A stretch of DNA of 64,000 nt from Halomonas jincaotanensis (GCF_018448785.1 NZ_JAHCLU010000018.1:1-64000), one strand, 5' to 3'. Shown: positions 40,982-50,387, counted from the stretch's first letter. Made by a program: numbers and translations. Notes: generated by a model not told the origin, from the sequence alone.

Positions 40982-41053
40982 CGAGACGCCCCGCCACAAT
41001 ACCCCAAGGAGTATGAGCCGGGGTACGTGCACATCGACATCAACCCGGGATAG
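40982..41053 (+). pseudogene. Scrap of an IS481-like transposase
   Basis: About 24 codons read RDAPPQYPKEYEPGYVHIDI, similar to the 'F-DYEPGYVHIDIKYLPQ' start of the IS481 catalytic core, then run into a stop. Short and tentative. The rest of the interval from the integrase tail to the C69 gene holds only small open frames. Confidence 0.3.
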
Positions 41054-41107
41054 CCATGAAAAAGGACTGAAAAAAAGATAGCGGATGGCAATCTTTAAAG
41101 AAATCAA

Positions 41108-41290
41108 TCAGTTCCGACAAGAACGCGATTCCAATAGGCCAACCGCTATGTAAGCGAGCAGACCCGAAAAAAGGAAATATATGCTCCCCGCTGGACGCAG
41201 GAGACGACCATTGGCACATGCTGCGTAGAGCGCCATCTCGTTTCGGGTCGAAGCTCCTATTTGCTTACTTTCAGTAGTGCAGTAGCTCAT
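41108..41290 (-). CDS. Possible small membrane protein
   Basis: From ATG at 41290, about 60 residues ending in one hydrophobic segment, SIYFLFSGLLAYIAVGLLE, which would span the membrane. Ribosome binding site weak, no family recognised. It could be non-coding. Confidence 0.25.
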   Translation of the reverse strand: MSYCTTESKQIGASTRNEMALYAACANGRLLRPAGSIYFLFSGLLAYIAVGLLESRSCRN

Positions 41291-41381
41291 AGGACGCTCG
41301 CCTCGGCTACCCAGGGAAATCAAGTCCAACGCACGTACCGCCCAACCGGTGCTCGACCAGTTGAAGCGGACCCGTACGCCT

Positions 41382-41549
41382 CTACTGTTTCTCAGTCGGG
41401 TTTTCCGTCGGGAATGTAGGTGCTGCGTCGATAACAAGCTCGACGTCCTCGGCTAACATCAGGTTTTCGTCAACAAGATCCTCTGCCGCAGCCCGCACTG
41501 CCTCAACGTAGCCCTCCTGACCGTTATAGCGGACGCTGACCGGATACAT
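41382..41549 (-). pseudogene. Probable C-terminal fragment of a larger enzyme
   Basis: About 55 residues read YPVSVRYNGQEGYVEAVRAA and EDLVDENLMLAEDVELVIDA. The composition and pattern resemble the tail of alpha/beta hydrolase-domain proteins ('RY-s-e-Y---V--AA--LV----LL--DV'). No upstream domain is present. Low confidence. Confidence 0.3.
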
Positions 41550-41817
41550 ACCTCTGTTCTCGCTATGACGAACTGCCAAGCAGTTTCTGGGCGATGCTGG
41601 CACTGGCCTGTATTGACCGTTGCTTGTGGTGCAACTTTTTCGACATAGAGCAGACGTTGTAATCGTTGCTAGGCCGGGATTTCGCCATGAGCATCAGCGC
41701 CGGGCCTATGGCTTCAGGTTGACAATTTCGCAACCCTTGCTGACTTTAGTAATAGGCTAAACAGTTTTTTTACCAAAACCACATTATCCTGATACTAGAA
41801 TAAAAGGATGTTTTCTA

Positions 41818-43509
41818 ATGAAGGAAAAACGTAAATACATCGGGAATTTTCTAGTGCCGGTGATGCCACTACTGGTGTCGTCTACGATTGTGGGGCAGGC
41901 CTATGCCGATGTTCTCTCATCTTCCACTCTTGGGCATCCTAATGAAAAGAGCATCGGCATTTACATCGGCAGCGAGTTGACCGAGAACGGAGAAACCTTC
42001 CTTGCAGGGTTCGGCCATGAACCCTCGAGCCACTGGATCGAGATCGTCCCGCGCCAGTCGCATCCTCAGGGCGCCACCTGGAAAGTAGGGGTGACCAACC
42101 AGGCACGTATTCCCGGCGAGTTGATCGAGATTCCCCAGGCTGAGGTCACCTACAAATATATATCCTCCAATTATTCTGAATTTGCCGGTTTTCCGCCCCC
42201 GTTAACCAACGGTGGCCTTAACGAACATGGTGTGGCCGCACGCGACATCTGGTCTCCATCGCGGCCTGAACTGGTGGAGATGTCGGAAAAGGCCGCCGAG
42301 GAATCACCGCAGACCGGTCCACAGTATAGTGACTTGGCAAAGGCCATCATGGAAAGAGCCACCACGGCGCGCGAAGCCGTTGAGATCATCGGTGCGCTGA
42401 TTGACGAGCATGGGTTCTCGACCTATGGCGGCAACTCACACCTCATCGCCGATGCCAATGAGGGCTGGGCTTTTATCAACTATGCCGGCGCCCAGGGATT
42501 GTGGGTGGCCGAACGGTTGGGAGCGGATGAAATTCGCGTGATGTACCCGGGCTATATCCACGACTTTCCGGTGAATCACCAGGAGCATGATGACGTCATG
42601 GCCTCCGACAATTTCATCGATTATGCCCGCGAGCAGGGTTGGTGGGACGGCGAAGGAGAGAGCTTCAATGTACAGGATGTCTATGGCCAGCCTTTCCCCG
42701 CCGAAGATCCGGGGGACTTCTACCCAGCCTTTTACACGGCGGGTCGCAATCCGCCCGCTCGTGAAGAAGAGCTGAACGAGATGGCGCCGCTGAGCCTGGA
42801 AGACATGTTAGCTTACGTTCGCGATCCACGATGGTCGACCGACTTCACCGGCTATGGTCAGGTAGCAGAGCTGCGATCGGAGAGCCATCCGGAGCTTCAT
42901 ACGCTTTGGTTGGCCGTCACCAGCGGGATCACCACGCCATTCGTGGGAATTCCCGTCGGGGCAGAAGACGTGCCGCCGGAGTTTAAACAGCACCGTTACA
43001 TGACAAAAAATGCGGATTCTCACTTCATCGATCCCGACTATGGCCCTCTGGAGGCGACGCGCTACGCCACTCGCACGTTCAAGCGGCTGCTCTACCACAC
43101 CTGTGAGCATCCGACGGATTTCCTTCGCCCGGTGACCGGGGAGATCGAGGCCTTTGAGCAAGACCTTCTTGAGGAACGTCGGAGTGTCGAACAGCATGCC
43201 CAAGAACTGTTCGAGGCAGATCAGCATCAGGAAGCTCGCGAATACTTGACAACTAATGTCAAACAGCGGCTGCTGGAAGGGCTAGAGCTGGGCGAAGACC
43301 TTGTCCGTATGGTGGAACGCGAGACACGCGACCAATACGGTATTCGTATGCCTGAAGGCGAGAAAAGTGAAGGCGATACCACGCCTGCCACCAGTCAACC
43401 GATGGCGCGCCATGGTTGGGGAGCGATGATTCACTGCTACGAAGAATCCCTCGATGAATATCCGCGCGAGCATGGTATCTACGAGGAGCAGCGCCGTTTG
43501 GGTAGCTGA
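41818..43509 (+). CDS. C69/U34-type dipeptidase homologue, secreted, lacking the expected nucleophile Cys
   Basis: A 563-residue protein with a signal peptide (residues 1-30, cut near GQAYA). Family segments: SIGIYIGSELTENGETFLAG, SSHWIEIVP, FPPPLTNGGLNEHGVAARDI, AIMERATTAREAVEIIGALI, GNSHLIADANEGWAF and GAQGLWVAERLG. C69 peptidases are N-terminal-nucleophile hydrolases with Cys just before this first segment; here the position is Ser45, and the only cysteines are near the C-terminus. The start follows AAAGGATG at reasonable spacing. It lies next to the right attachment site, with no related neighbours. Confidence 0.75.
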   Translation: MKEKRKYIGNFLVPVMPLLVSSTIVGQAYADVLSSSTLGHPNEKSIGIYIGSELTENGETFLAGFGHEPSSHWIEIVPRQSHPQGATWKVGVTNQARIPGELIEIPQAEVTYKYISSNYSEFAGFPPPLTNGGLNEHGVAARDIWSPSRPELVEMSEKAAEESPQTGPQYSDLAKAIMERATTAREAVEIIGALIDEHGFSTYGGNSHLIADANEGWAFINYAGAQGLWVAERLGADEIRVMYPGYIHDFPVNHQEHDDVMASDNFIDYAREQGWWDGEGESFNVQDVYGQPFPAEDPGDFYPAFYTAGRNPPAREEELNEMAPLSLEDMLAYVRDPRWSTDFTGYGQVAELRSESHPELHTLWLAVTSGITTPFVGIPVGAEDVPPEFKQHRYMTKNADSHFIDPDYGPLEATRYATRTFKRLLYHTCEHPTDFLRPVTGEIEAFEQDLLEERRSVEQHAQELFEADQHQEAREYLTTNVKQRLLEGLELGEDLVRMVERETRDQYGIRMPEGEKSEGDTTPATSQPMARHGWGAMIHCYEESLDEYPREHGIYEEQRRLGS

Positions 43510-43636
43510 ATCGGACACTCCATGCCGAAAGGTTCAGTCACTACCTCGGATCAGTCAGCGGTATCCAGCACTACACCGGCTGTCGGGACGAAGAAGACCG
43601 TCAGCGACTCAGGGGGCATCGCTGCTGATCTGTTCC

Positions 43637-43648
43637 ACTCCGACCAGA
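43637..43648 (+). repeat. Right attachment-site copy (tRNA-Pro 3' end)
   Basis: ACTCCGACCAGA repeats the end of tRNA-Pro at 20891-20902. It is preceded by unrelated sequence, so only the last bases of a tRNA remain. The GA(A/G)AACA context and a hairpin 10 bases downstream match the left side, as expected for attR of an element integrated at the tRNA. Confidence 0.65.
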
Positions 43649-43658
43649 GAACAAAGCA

Positions 43659-43696
43659 AAAACAGTCACTTGCGAGTCATGCCGGGTGGCTGTTTT
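43659..43696 (+). terminator. Orphan tRNA-type terminator beside attR
   Basis: AAAACAGTCAC and GTGGCTGTTTT pair (one G-T pair) around a 16-base loop, the same design and spacing as the terminator after tRNA-Pro. It probably was the original downstream flank of the tRNA. The remaining 360 bases up to phaC contain a minus-strand open frame but nothing I can identify. Confidence 0.6.
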
Positions 43697-44053
43697 GGGT
43701 TCACTTCTTCCTCAGGTGCCGGATTCCACAACAATCGCATAAGCTGGTGTCCAAAATCGCTGGGTGTGATCACTTTTCCAGCAAGGTGATGTCTGGGTGC
43801 CGTCCATACCATACCTCCTGTCGTTGTGGGGGTCATGTCCTGGCCCAGCTCAGGGGGCGAATTCCACACCCAACGTGGAATAGCCTTAATATTTGCCCGG
43901 TTGCGTCTCGCGCGATTCTGACGATACTGAAACAGTAGGTTGCAGCAGACAGGATCGTGAACATCCACTCTGAGGCTTCAATCTACGAAATGCCCGCGCC
44001 CGACCTGGGGTTGGGCGCAGCTACTGGGTAGTGGACTCAGCGAGGCACAAATC

Positions 44054-45901
44054 ATGAATGACTCACGGCATTCATCGCCGCAGGCGGGTGATCGGAAGAC
44101 GCCACCCGAGGCGCCGCACGACGTGCTGGCACAACGTTACGCCGAGACCCTCGCGCGCTTGTCGACCGAGTCGTCCCGGGCTCTGCAGGGCTTGCTTGAG
44201 CGGCAGGCGCGCGGGGATTTCTTTACCCTGCCCGACCCCGCGGTCGCCGCCAAGTCGCTCGCCAGCCTGGGCCAGCAGTTTCTGCGGCATCCGCAGCGCG
44301 CGCTGGACGTCCAGATGCAGTTGTACCAGGGCTACGCGGCACTCTGGCAGGACACGGCGCAGCGATTATGCGGCCAGGCCCCACCGCCGGCCGTCCAGAC
44401 CGGACCGAGAGACCGACGCTTCAAGGGGAAGGGCTGGGAGGAGAACCTCTTCTTCGATGCGCTCAGACAGGCCTACCAGTTGACCGCCGAGCAGTGGCTG
44501 AGTGCGGTGCATGATGTCTCCGACGATCTGGACAGGGAAGAGCGGGTGAAGATCGAGTTCTATGCCCGTCAACTGATGGACGCGCTCGCCCCCAGCAACT
44601 TCGCCAGCACCAACCCCGAAGTGATCGAAGCCACCGTCCGAACCGGCGGCGCTAACCTGTTGCAGGGCATGGCCAACCTGATGGACGACATGGCCCGGGG
44701 CGAGGGGCTATTGCGTATCAAGCAGAGCGATGCTGCCGGGCTGGAGCTGGGCAAGGACATCGCAGTGACCCCTGGCAAGGTCATCTACCAGAATGAGCTG
44801 ATGCAACTCATTCAATACGCGCCGACCACCGAGGAGGTCGACCGCCGACCCTTGCTGATCGTCCCACCCTGGATCAACAAGTACTACATCCTGGATCTGA
44901 CCCCGCAGCGCTCTTTCATTCGCTGGGCCGTCGAACAGGGAATCACGGTCTTCATCATCTCGTGGGTCAACCCGGACGAGCGCTATGCCGAGGTGCCCTT
45001 CGACGACTACCTCACTCAGGGCACCCTCAAGGCCATGGAGGTAGTGGAGGAGGTGACCGGCGAAGCGTCTCTCAACACCATCGGCTACTGCATCGGCGGC
45101 ACCCTTCTGTCCTGCACCCTGGCGCATCAGGCCGCTCGGGGGGATGAACGGGTCTGCAGTGCCACCTTCTTCACCACCCTGCTCGATTTCAGCGAGGTAG
45201 GGCCACTGGAGGTGTTCATCGACGAGGAACAGATTGGCCACATAGAGCAGCACATGGCCCAGCGCGGCTATCTGGAAGGCACGCATCTGGCCAATGCCTT
45301 CAATTACATGCAGTCCGCCGATCTGGTCTGGAGCTTCGTGATCAACAATTATCTGCTCGGCCGCGACCCCCAGGCCTTCGATCTACTCTATTGGAACTCC
45401 GACTCCACCCGCATGCCCCGGCGCATGCAGAGCTTCTATCTGCGCAACATGTACCTGGAAAACCGCCTCGCCGAACCAGGGGGAATTTCCCTGGCGGGGG
45501 AGGCCATCGACCTGGGCAAGGTGCGTACTCCGGCGTTTTTCGTGGCGACCGAGAAGGATCATATCGCACCCTGGCAATCCAGCTACCGCGGCGCGCACTT
45601 GCTGGGCCGGCGCCCACGTTTCATCCTCGGTGGATCCGGTCATATCGCGGGCGTCATCAATCCGGCCGACTCGACGAAATATGGCTACTGGAGCTATGGT
45701 CACCTGCCCCGCAACCCTGAACGCTGGCTGTCCTCCGCCAGTCACCACCCGGGGTCCTGGTGGCCGGAATGGCGCAACTGGCTCAAGCGCCACAGCGGAG
45801 GACAGGTGGCGGCTCGCGAGCCCGGCGGCGGCCGCTTATCCCCCATCGAGGAGGCGCCGGGTTCCTACGTCCAGGTGCGTGTCGATGCCCCGGGCACATG
45901 A
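44054..45901 (+). CDS. phaC: Class I polyhydroxyalkanoate synthase
   Basis: A 615-residue synthase that polymerises hydroxyacyl-CoA on granules. The lipase-like box is GYCIGG near residue 345, with the nucleophilic Cys. Catalytic Asp and His lie in ATEKDHIAPW and GGSGHIAGVINP, and the N-terminal PhaC_N region contains FDALRQAYQLTAEQWL. The length is class I without a PhaE partner. The phasin gene lies 12.6 kb upstream across the island. phaA/phaB are not in the window. Confidence 0.93.
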   Translation: MNDSRHSSPQAGDRKTPPEAPHDVLAQRYAETLARLSTESSRALQGLLERQARGDFFTLPDPAVAAKSLASLGQQFLRHPQRALDVQMQLYQGYAALWQDTAQRLCGQAPPPAVQTGPRDRRFKGKGWEENLFFDALRQAYQLTAEQWLSAVHDVSDDLDREERVKIEFYARQLMDALAPSNFASTNPEVIEATVRTGGANLLQGMANLMDDMARGEGLLRIKQSDAAGLELGKDIAVTPGKVIYQNELMQLIQYAPTTEEVDRRPLLIVPPWINKYYILDLTPQRSFIRWAVEQGITVFIISWVNPDERYAEVPFDDYLTQGTLKAMEVVEEVTGEASLNTIGYCIGGTLLSCTLAHQAARGDERVCSATFFTTLLDFSEVGPLEVFIDEEQIGHIEQHMAQRGYLEGTHLANAFNYMQSADLVWSFVINNYLLGRDPQAFDLLYWNSDSTRMPRRMQSFYLRNMYLENRLAEPGGISLAGEAIDLGKVRTPAFFVATEKDHIAPWQSSYRGAHLLGRRPRFILGGSGHIAGVINPADSTKYGYWSYGHLPRNPERWLSSASHHPGSWWPEWRNWLKRHSGGQVAAREPGGGRLSPIEEAPGSYVQVRVDAPGT

Positions 45902-45993
45902 TGGCTGCCCTTTCAGTGACATATCGGGTTGCCCCGAGGCACCCCTCCTGCCTCCAGGATTAAACGCTGACGGGCATCCGGCAATGACTTGGA

Positions 45994-47490
45994 TCACGCC
46001 GCCCAGCCGAAGCCCAAGATCGGCATGGCCAGGCCGAACACCACCAGGGTGATGACCAGGATCGCCGCCAGGCTCACCAAGGCGCCCGCACGCATCATCT
46101 CCGCCACACTGAGCCGACCGCTGCCGAACACCACCGCATTGGGCGGGGTAGCCACCGGCAGCATGAAGGCGCAGCTCGCCGCCATGGCGACCGGCACCGA
46201 GAGCAGCAGTGGGCTGGCGCCCAGGCTCACCGTCAGCGAAGCAGTCAACGGCAGAATCGCCGCCGCGGTAGCGGTATTGCTGGTCACGTGACTCATCAGC
46301 ATCACCACCATCACGACCATTGCCACCAGGGCCCAGCTCGGCCAGGTGCCGAAGGCGCCCAGTCCCTCGGTCACCGCGGCGGCCAGGCCGCTGCCCTCGA
46401 TAGCCGAGCCTAGGCTGAGCCCGCCGCCCACCATGATAAGCACCCCCCAGGGCAGCAGACGGGCGCTGTCCCAGTCCATCAGGAACTGGCGTTGTCGCCA
46501 GCGGGCAGGCACCACGAACAACAACAGCGCCCCGATCACCGCAATGCCGGCATCGCTTAGCGACACCTCCAGCCAGGACTCGAGCAGCGGCCGGGTGATC
46601 CAGGCCAGCGCGACCAAGGCGAAGACCACCGTCACCCGCTGCTCGGGACGGCTCATGCGGCCAAGGTCCTCGGCCTGCTCGCGGAGCATCTCTGCTACCC
46701 CCGGCAGCTCGTCGTGGCTCACCGGGTAGACCCAGCGGGTCAGCAGCCACCAAGCAAGAGCCAGCAGCAACAGCGCCGGGGGCACGGCCACCAGCATCCA
46801 CTGGGCGAAGCCGATCTCGATGTCGTAGCTATCGGCCATGAAGCCGGCCAGCAGGGCATTGGGCGGGGTGCCGATCAGGGTACCCATGCCGCCGATGTTG
46901 GCGGCCAGGGCGATCCCCAGTAATAGCGTCAGGGCCATGTGGTGGCTGGCACCCTCGCCACCCTCGCGCTCCAGCATGGTCAGCACCGAGAGGCCAATGG
47001 GCACCATCAGTGCCGCGGTGGCGGTATTGCTCACCCACATGCTCAACGCCGCCGTGGCGACCATGAAGCCGCCCACCAGCCGATCCGGACGCAGCCCGGC
47101 GAAACGCAGCACCACCATGGCGATGCGCCGATGCAGGCTCCAGCGCTGGATCGCCTCGGCCAGCAGGAAGCCACCAAGGAAGAGGAAGATCAGCGGATTG
47201 GCGTAGGGCGCCGCGACCTGATCGATCGGGGCCACGCCCATGAGCGGCAGCACGGCCACCGGCAGCAGGGCGGTAACTGCGATGGGTACCGGCTCCAGCA
47301 CCCACCAGAAGGCCATCCACGCAGTCAGCGCCACCACCTGCCAGGCCGTCGACGGCATGTCCGCTGGCGCCTCCATCAGCGCCAGCAGCAGGAAGGCGAG
47401 CGGCCCCAGCGCCAGCCCCAGGGGAACCTTGAGGCGCGCCAGGCGCGATGGCGATGTCTTCGGGGTATCCAAGGACGTCGAGTCGTTCAT
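45994..47490 (-). CDS. DASS (SLC13) family sodium/dicarboxylate symporter
   Basis: A 498-residue polytopic transporter. The two SNT motifs are WVSNTATAALMVP in the first half and HVTSNTATAAAILP in the second, with GGFLLAEAIQRW near residue 108. These bind Na+ and the carboxylate. It is convergent with phaC, with 92 bases between the stops, and stands alone. Likely substrates are C4-dicarboxylates or sulfate; the sequence does not decide. Confidence 0.88.
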   Translation of the reverse strand: MNDSTSLDTPKTSPSRLARLKVPLGLALGPLAFLLLALMEAPADMPSTAWQVVALTAWMAFWWVLEPVPIAVTALLPVAVLPLMGVAPIDQVAAPYANPLIFLFLGGFLLAEAIQRWSLHRRIAMVVLRFAGLRPDRLVGGFMVATAALSMWVSNTATAALMVPIGLSVLTMLEREGGEGASHHMALTLLLGIALAANIGGMGTLIGTPPNALLAGFMADSYDIEIGFAQWMLVAVPPALLLLALAWWLLTRWVYPVSHDELPGVAEMLREQAEDLGRMSRPEQRVTVVFALVALAWITRPLLESWLEVSLSDAGIAVIGALLLFVVPARWRQRQFLMDWDSARLLPWGVLIMVGGGLSLGSAIEGSGLAAAVTEGLGAFGTWPSWALVAMVVMVVMLMSHVTSNTATAAAILPLTASLTVSLGASPLLLSVPVAMAASCAFMLPVATPPNAVVFGSGRLSVAEMMRAGALVSLAAILVITLVVFGLAMPILGFGWAA

Positions 47491-47532
47491 GGCGCCTCCC
47501 TATCGTCGGCTTGCCCTCAGCATACACGGGCA

Positions 47533-49092
47533 TTAGAGCCAGGGCGCCAGCCCCAACAGGCGACTCAGCCAAGCACTGAAGTGCTGCCAGCGGCTGCCCG
47601 GCTCACGCTCGATACGTACCCGCTCGCCGTCGATCTGCGTCTCCCAGACGAGCTCATCGCTATCATCCAGTCGCACTTCATAGCTAAGTGCCGGTGTTCT
47701 GCCGATCTCGGCCAATGCGTGAAAGTCAGCGGAAAGGCTCTCGCTTTCGACGAGCACGCCCGTTTCGGTATTCCACCAAAGCGAGCGCGGGTCGACATTG
47801 AAGGAGCCGACGAACACCTGATCGTCATCGAAGCCCAACGCCTTGATGTGCAATGCCGCCGCGGGTGAGCCCGATAGGCCTGCAGGGCCGTGGTGGGGCT
47901 CGTCCTGCACGGCACGCATCTCGAAAAGCCGAACCCCGCTAGCCAGGAGGATGGGTCGACGCGCCGCATAGTCGCCATGGACCCAGGGCATGTCAGAGGC
48001 CGACAAAGCGTTGGTGATGACGTCGATCTGGATGCCGGACTCGGCCAGCCCTACCAGCAGCTGGGTCCCGCGTTCCATCGGCAGGAAGTAGGCGGTCATG
48101 ATCACCAGTCGTGAGTCCAGAGGCATCACTCGCTCGCGCAAGGCACCCACCAGGGTCATTTCGATAGGGGGACGTCCCGGCGTCCTGATCTTCCTCGGTG
48201 GGTCCCAAAACGCCTCGCCTTTTCCCCAATGCAGCACGGCCGAGAGGACCTCTTTCGCCGCGACTTTTTGGTCTGCAAGTCGTGTCTCGGAAGTGAGCAA
48301 CTCGGCCTGCCAGGCGCCAACCGTATCGTGCAGGTGCCGCCAGACGCCGGCCTCGGCCCGATGATAGCGCCCGATCGGCTGTGCCAGGCCGTGATTCCAG
48401 TAGAGATCGAAGCTCAGCGACAGCGCGTCCACCACCGGGCCCACCGCCAGCAGGTCGAGGTCGGCGAAGTTACGCGTTTCACCGGCGTTGAAGTACTCAT
48501 CGGCCAGGTTACGTCCGCCGGTAATCGCCACCGCGTTGTCGGTGATCCATAGCTTGTTGTGCATTCGCCGATGCGTACGGCGCACCTCGGGTGCTGCGGC
48601 CAGCACCCAACTCGCCAGGTGCCCGCGCCCGATGGCGACCGTATTGAATACCCGCACCTGGATTCGGGGATGGCTGTCCAAGGCGGCCAGGCGCTCGTTC
48701 TGACCGACAGCACTGAGATCGTCCAGCAGCAGACGCACTTCGACGCCACGCTCGGCGGCGGCAAGCATGCGTCGCAACAAGGCACGGGTGGTCTGGCCCT
48801 CGTCGATCAGGTAGGCCTGGATATCCAGGCGCCGCTCGGCCTCATCGGCCAGACGAGCCCGCACCGCAAAGGCATCCTCGCCATCGGCCAGCAGAGCGAA
48901 GCCGCTGTCGCCACCTTCCCCGCGTGACGCCTCGCGGGTCCAGCTCCCCAGGGCAGTCGCCTCGATCTCGGCCGGGCGCAGCGCAGTGGTATGCTCACGC
49001 GTCACCGGGTGCGTCGTGCACCCGGCGGTCAGCGCGAGCAGGCAACAGAGAAGCACCCGCCACAGGTCCGATGATCGTTCAGTCGCCGTCAT
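47533..49092 (-). CDS. Phospholipase D-family lipoprotein (cardiolipin synthase C-like)
   Basis: A 519-residue protein with a lipoprotein signal (LTAGC, Cys25) and two HKD motifs. The first is HNKLWITD near residue 178, with GGRNLADEYF. The second is HIKALGFDDD followed by GSFNVDPRSLWWNTETG. The order and the paired PLD domains match ClsC-type or similar envelope phospholipid-metabolising enzymes. The start overlaps the upstream small membrane protein gene by 14 bases. Confidence 0.85.
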   Translation of the reverse strand: MTATERSSDLWRVLLCCLLALTAGCTTHPVTREHTTALRPAEIEATALGSWTREASRGEGGDSGFALLADGEDAFAVRARLADEAERRLDIQAYLIDEGQTTRALLRRMLAAAERGVEVRLLLDDLSAVGQNERLAALDSHPRIQVRVFNTVAIGRGHLASWVLAAAPEVRRTHRRMHNKLWITDNAVAITGGRNLADEYFNAGETRNFADLDLLAVGPVVDALSLSFDLYWNHGLAQPIGRYHRAEAGVWRHLHDTVGAWQAELLTSETRLADQKVAAKEVLSAVLHWGKGEAFWDPPRKIRTPGRPPIEMTLVGALRERVMPLDSRLVIMTAYFLPMERGTQLLVGLAESGIQIDVITNALSASDMPWVHGDYAARRPILLASGVRLFEMRAVQDEPHHGPAGLSGSPAAALHIKALGFDDDQVFVGSFNVDPRSLWWNTETGVLVESESLSADFHALAEIGRTPALSYEVRLDDSDELVWETQIDGERVRIEREPGSRWQHFSAWLSRLLGLAPWL

Positions 49093-49318
49093 CGAGATCG
49101 GCCCGGCGCCGGTCGAGTGCCTTGCGCGCCCGATTGCGCCGGTAGAGACGCACCAGGGCGATCCACAGCGCCGCCGCTACCATCGCGGCGAGCGTCCAGC
49201 CCTGCCAGGGCCTGGCAGCATCTCCCATCAGGGTTTCCAGGGTGAGTATAAGGATGAAGCCCAGCGCCTGGCTGGCGATGGCCAGGGCGCGCAGGGTATC
49301 GAAGGTTGATCTGGCCAT
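49079..49318 (-). CDS. Small two-helix membrane protein of unknown function
   Basis: A 79-residue protein with hydrophobic segments at about 10-28 and 39-57 and a strongly charged C-terminal tail (RRNRARKALDRRRADLDDGD). It overlaps the PLD gene start by 14 bases, so the two are co-translated. I do not recognise the family. Confidence 0.55.
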   Translation of the reverse strand: MARSTFDTLRALAIASQALGFILILTLETLMGDAARPWQGWTLAAMVAAALWIALVRLYRRNRARKALDRRRADLDDGD

Positions 49319-49441
49319 GCGGGCTCCCGCCGGGGTAAGTGACAGCCTCGCACGCGGGCAGTAGGCTAGCCGTCGAGCCGTCAGTGTAGCGCGGCCACTC
49401 GCTGACGCCGACCCCCACCCCTGCTGGAGCCACCCCCCGTC

Positions 49442-50242
49442 ATGGATGCCATCGCCCTCGGCCCCGTATTGATTTCCCTACCGCGCCTCTATGCCATTGG
49501 CGCAGCCCTGCTGCTGCTTGCCGCCAGCGCCTGGCTGCTCAGCCTGCCGCGCGGCGAACACGCCCGCTGGTTCAATGGCCTGGTCATCGTGTGGCTGGTG
49601 GGCGCCCGCTTGGGTCACGTGGCCCTCAACCTCGACGCCTACACCGACGCGCCGCTGGATGTTCTCAAGTTCTGGCAGCCCGGCTTTCATGGCCTGTGGG
49701 GCATGCTGGCCGCGCTGATCTGGACCGGCTGGGCGTTACGGGCTCACCTGCTGCGCCTGATCGGCGGCGCGACGCTGGTGATCGGCGCCTCGACTCTTTG
49801 GCTGGTGCTGGTGACGCTGGCGCCCTTCGGCGGAGGCATGCCGGTCCAGGCGCTTCCTGATCTTGCGCTCGAGAATCTCGACGGCGAACGTGTGGCGCTT
49901 CGCTCGTTGCAAGGCGAGCGGGTGGTGCTCAATCTCTGGGCCACCTGGTGCCCGCCCTGCCTGCGCGAGATGCCACTACTCGCCGAGGCCGACGCACGCG
50001 ATGGCGTCACGGTAGTCGTCGTCAATCAAGGCGAAGACCTGTTGCCGGTGGTGCGCTACCTGGACGAACAGGGCCTGTCGTTTCGCCATGCCCTGCTCGA
50101 CCCCAAGCAGCGGCTCATGGCCTTGCTCGAATCACCGGGCCTGCCGACGACCATGCTCTTCGATGCCGAGGGTCGCCCCGTGGAGCGCCACGTCGGCGAG
50201 CTCTCCCGCGCCCAGCTTGACGACTGGCTGGGGCGACCCTGA
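49442..50242 (+). CDS. TlpA-like thioredoxin-domain protein with Lgt-like membrane N-terminus
   Basis: A 266-residue protein. Residues 1-125 contain four hydrophobic segments and VGARLGHVALN near residues 53-63, a pattern like prolipoprotein diacylglyceryl transferase. Residues 135-266 are a TlpA/DsbE-type domain with the WCPPC active site at 169-173 and a cis-Pro segment GLPTTMLFDAEG. It would reduce periplasmic disulfides, possibly for cytochrome c or metal proteins. It is divergent from the PLD operon and followed by rapA. Confidence 0.75.
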   Translation: MDAIALGPVLISLPRLYAIGAALLLLAASAWLLSLPRGEHARWFNGLVIVWLVGARLGHVALNLDAYTDAPLDVLKFWQPGFHGLWGMLAALIWTGWALRAHLLRLIGGATLVIGASTLWLVLVTLAPFGGGMPVQALPDLALENLDGERVALRSLQGERVVLNLWATWCPPCLREMPLLAEADARDGVTVVVVNQGEDLLPVVRYLDEQGLSFRHALLDPKQRLMALLESPGLPTTMLFDAEGRPVERHVGELSRAQLDDWLGRP

Positions 50243-50387
50243 CGCCACCCGCAAGCGCGGATCGGAACGCCAGTCGAATCGCTGCCGCCAGGCTTAAGCC
50301 GCGGCCGCCTTTGCGGTAAGATACGTCGCCCCGTCATCGCCAAGTCTGGCGACCCGGCGCCACGTAATCCGCATCCTCCGAGGCATC

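Noticed and set aside
40858..41091. Minus-strand frame of 77 codons beyond the integrase tail
   Set aside because: Composition is not protein-like, and the opposite strand carries an IS481-like scrap that explains the region better.
41719..41752. TTGACA upstream of the C69 gene as promoter
   Set aside because: The -35 is perfect but at 16-18 bases there is only GACTTT; I could not define a convincing -10.
43666..43968. Minus-strand frame of 100 codons between attR and phaC
   Set aside because: Looks partly protein-like near its end but no family could be recognised; overlaps the orphan terminator hairpin.
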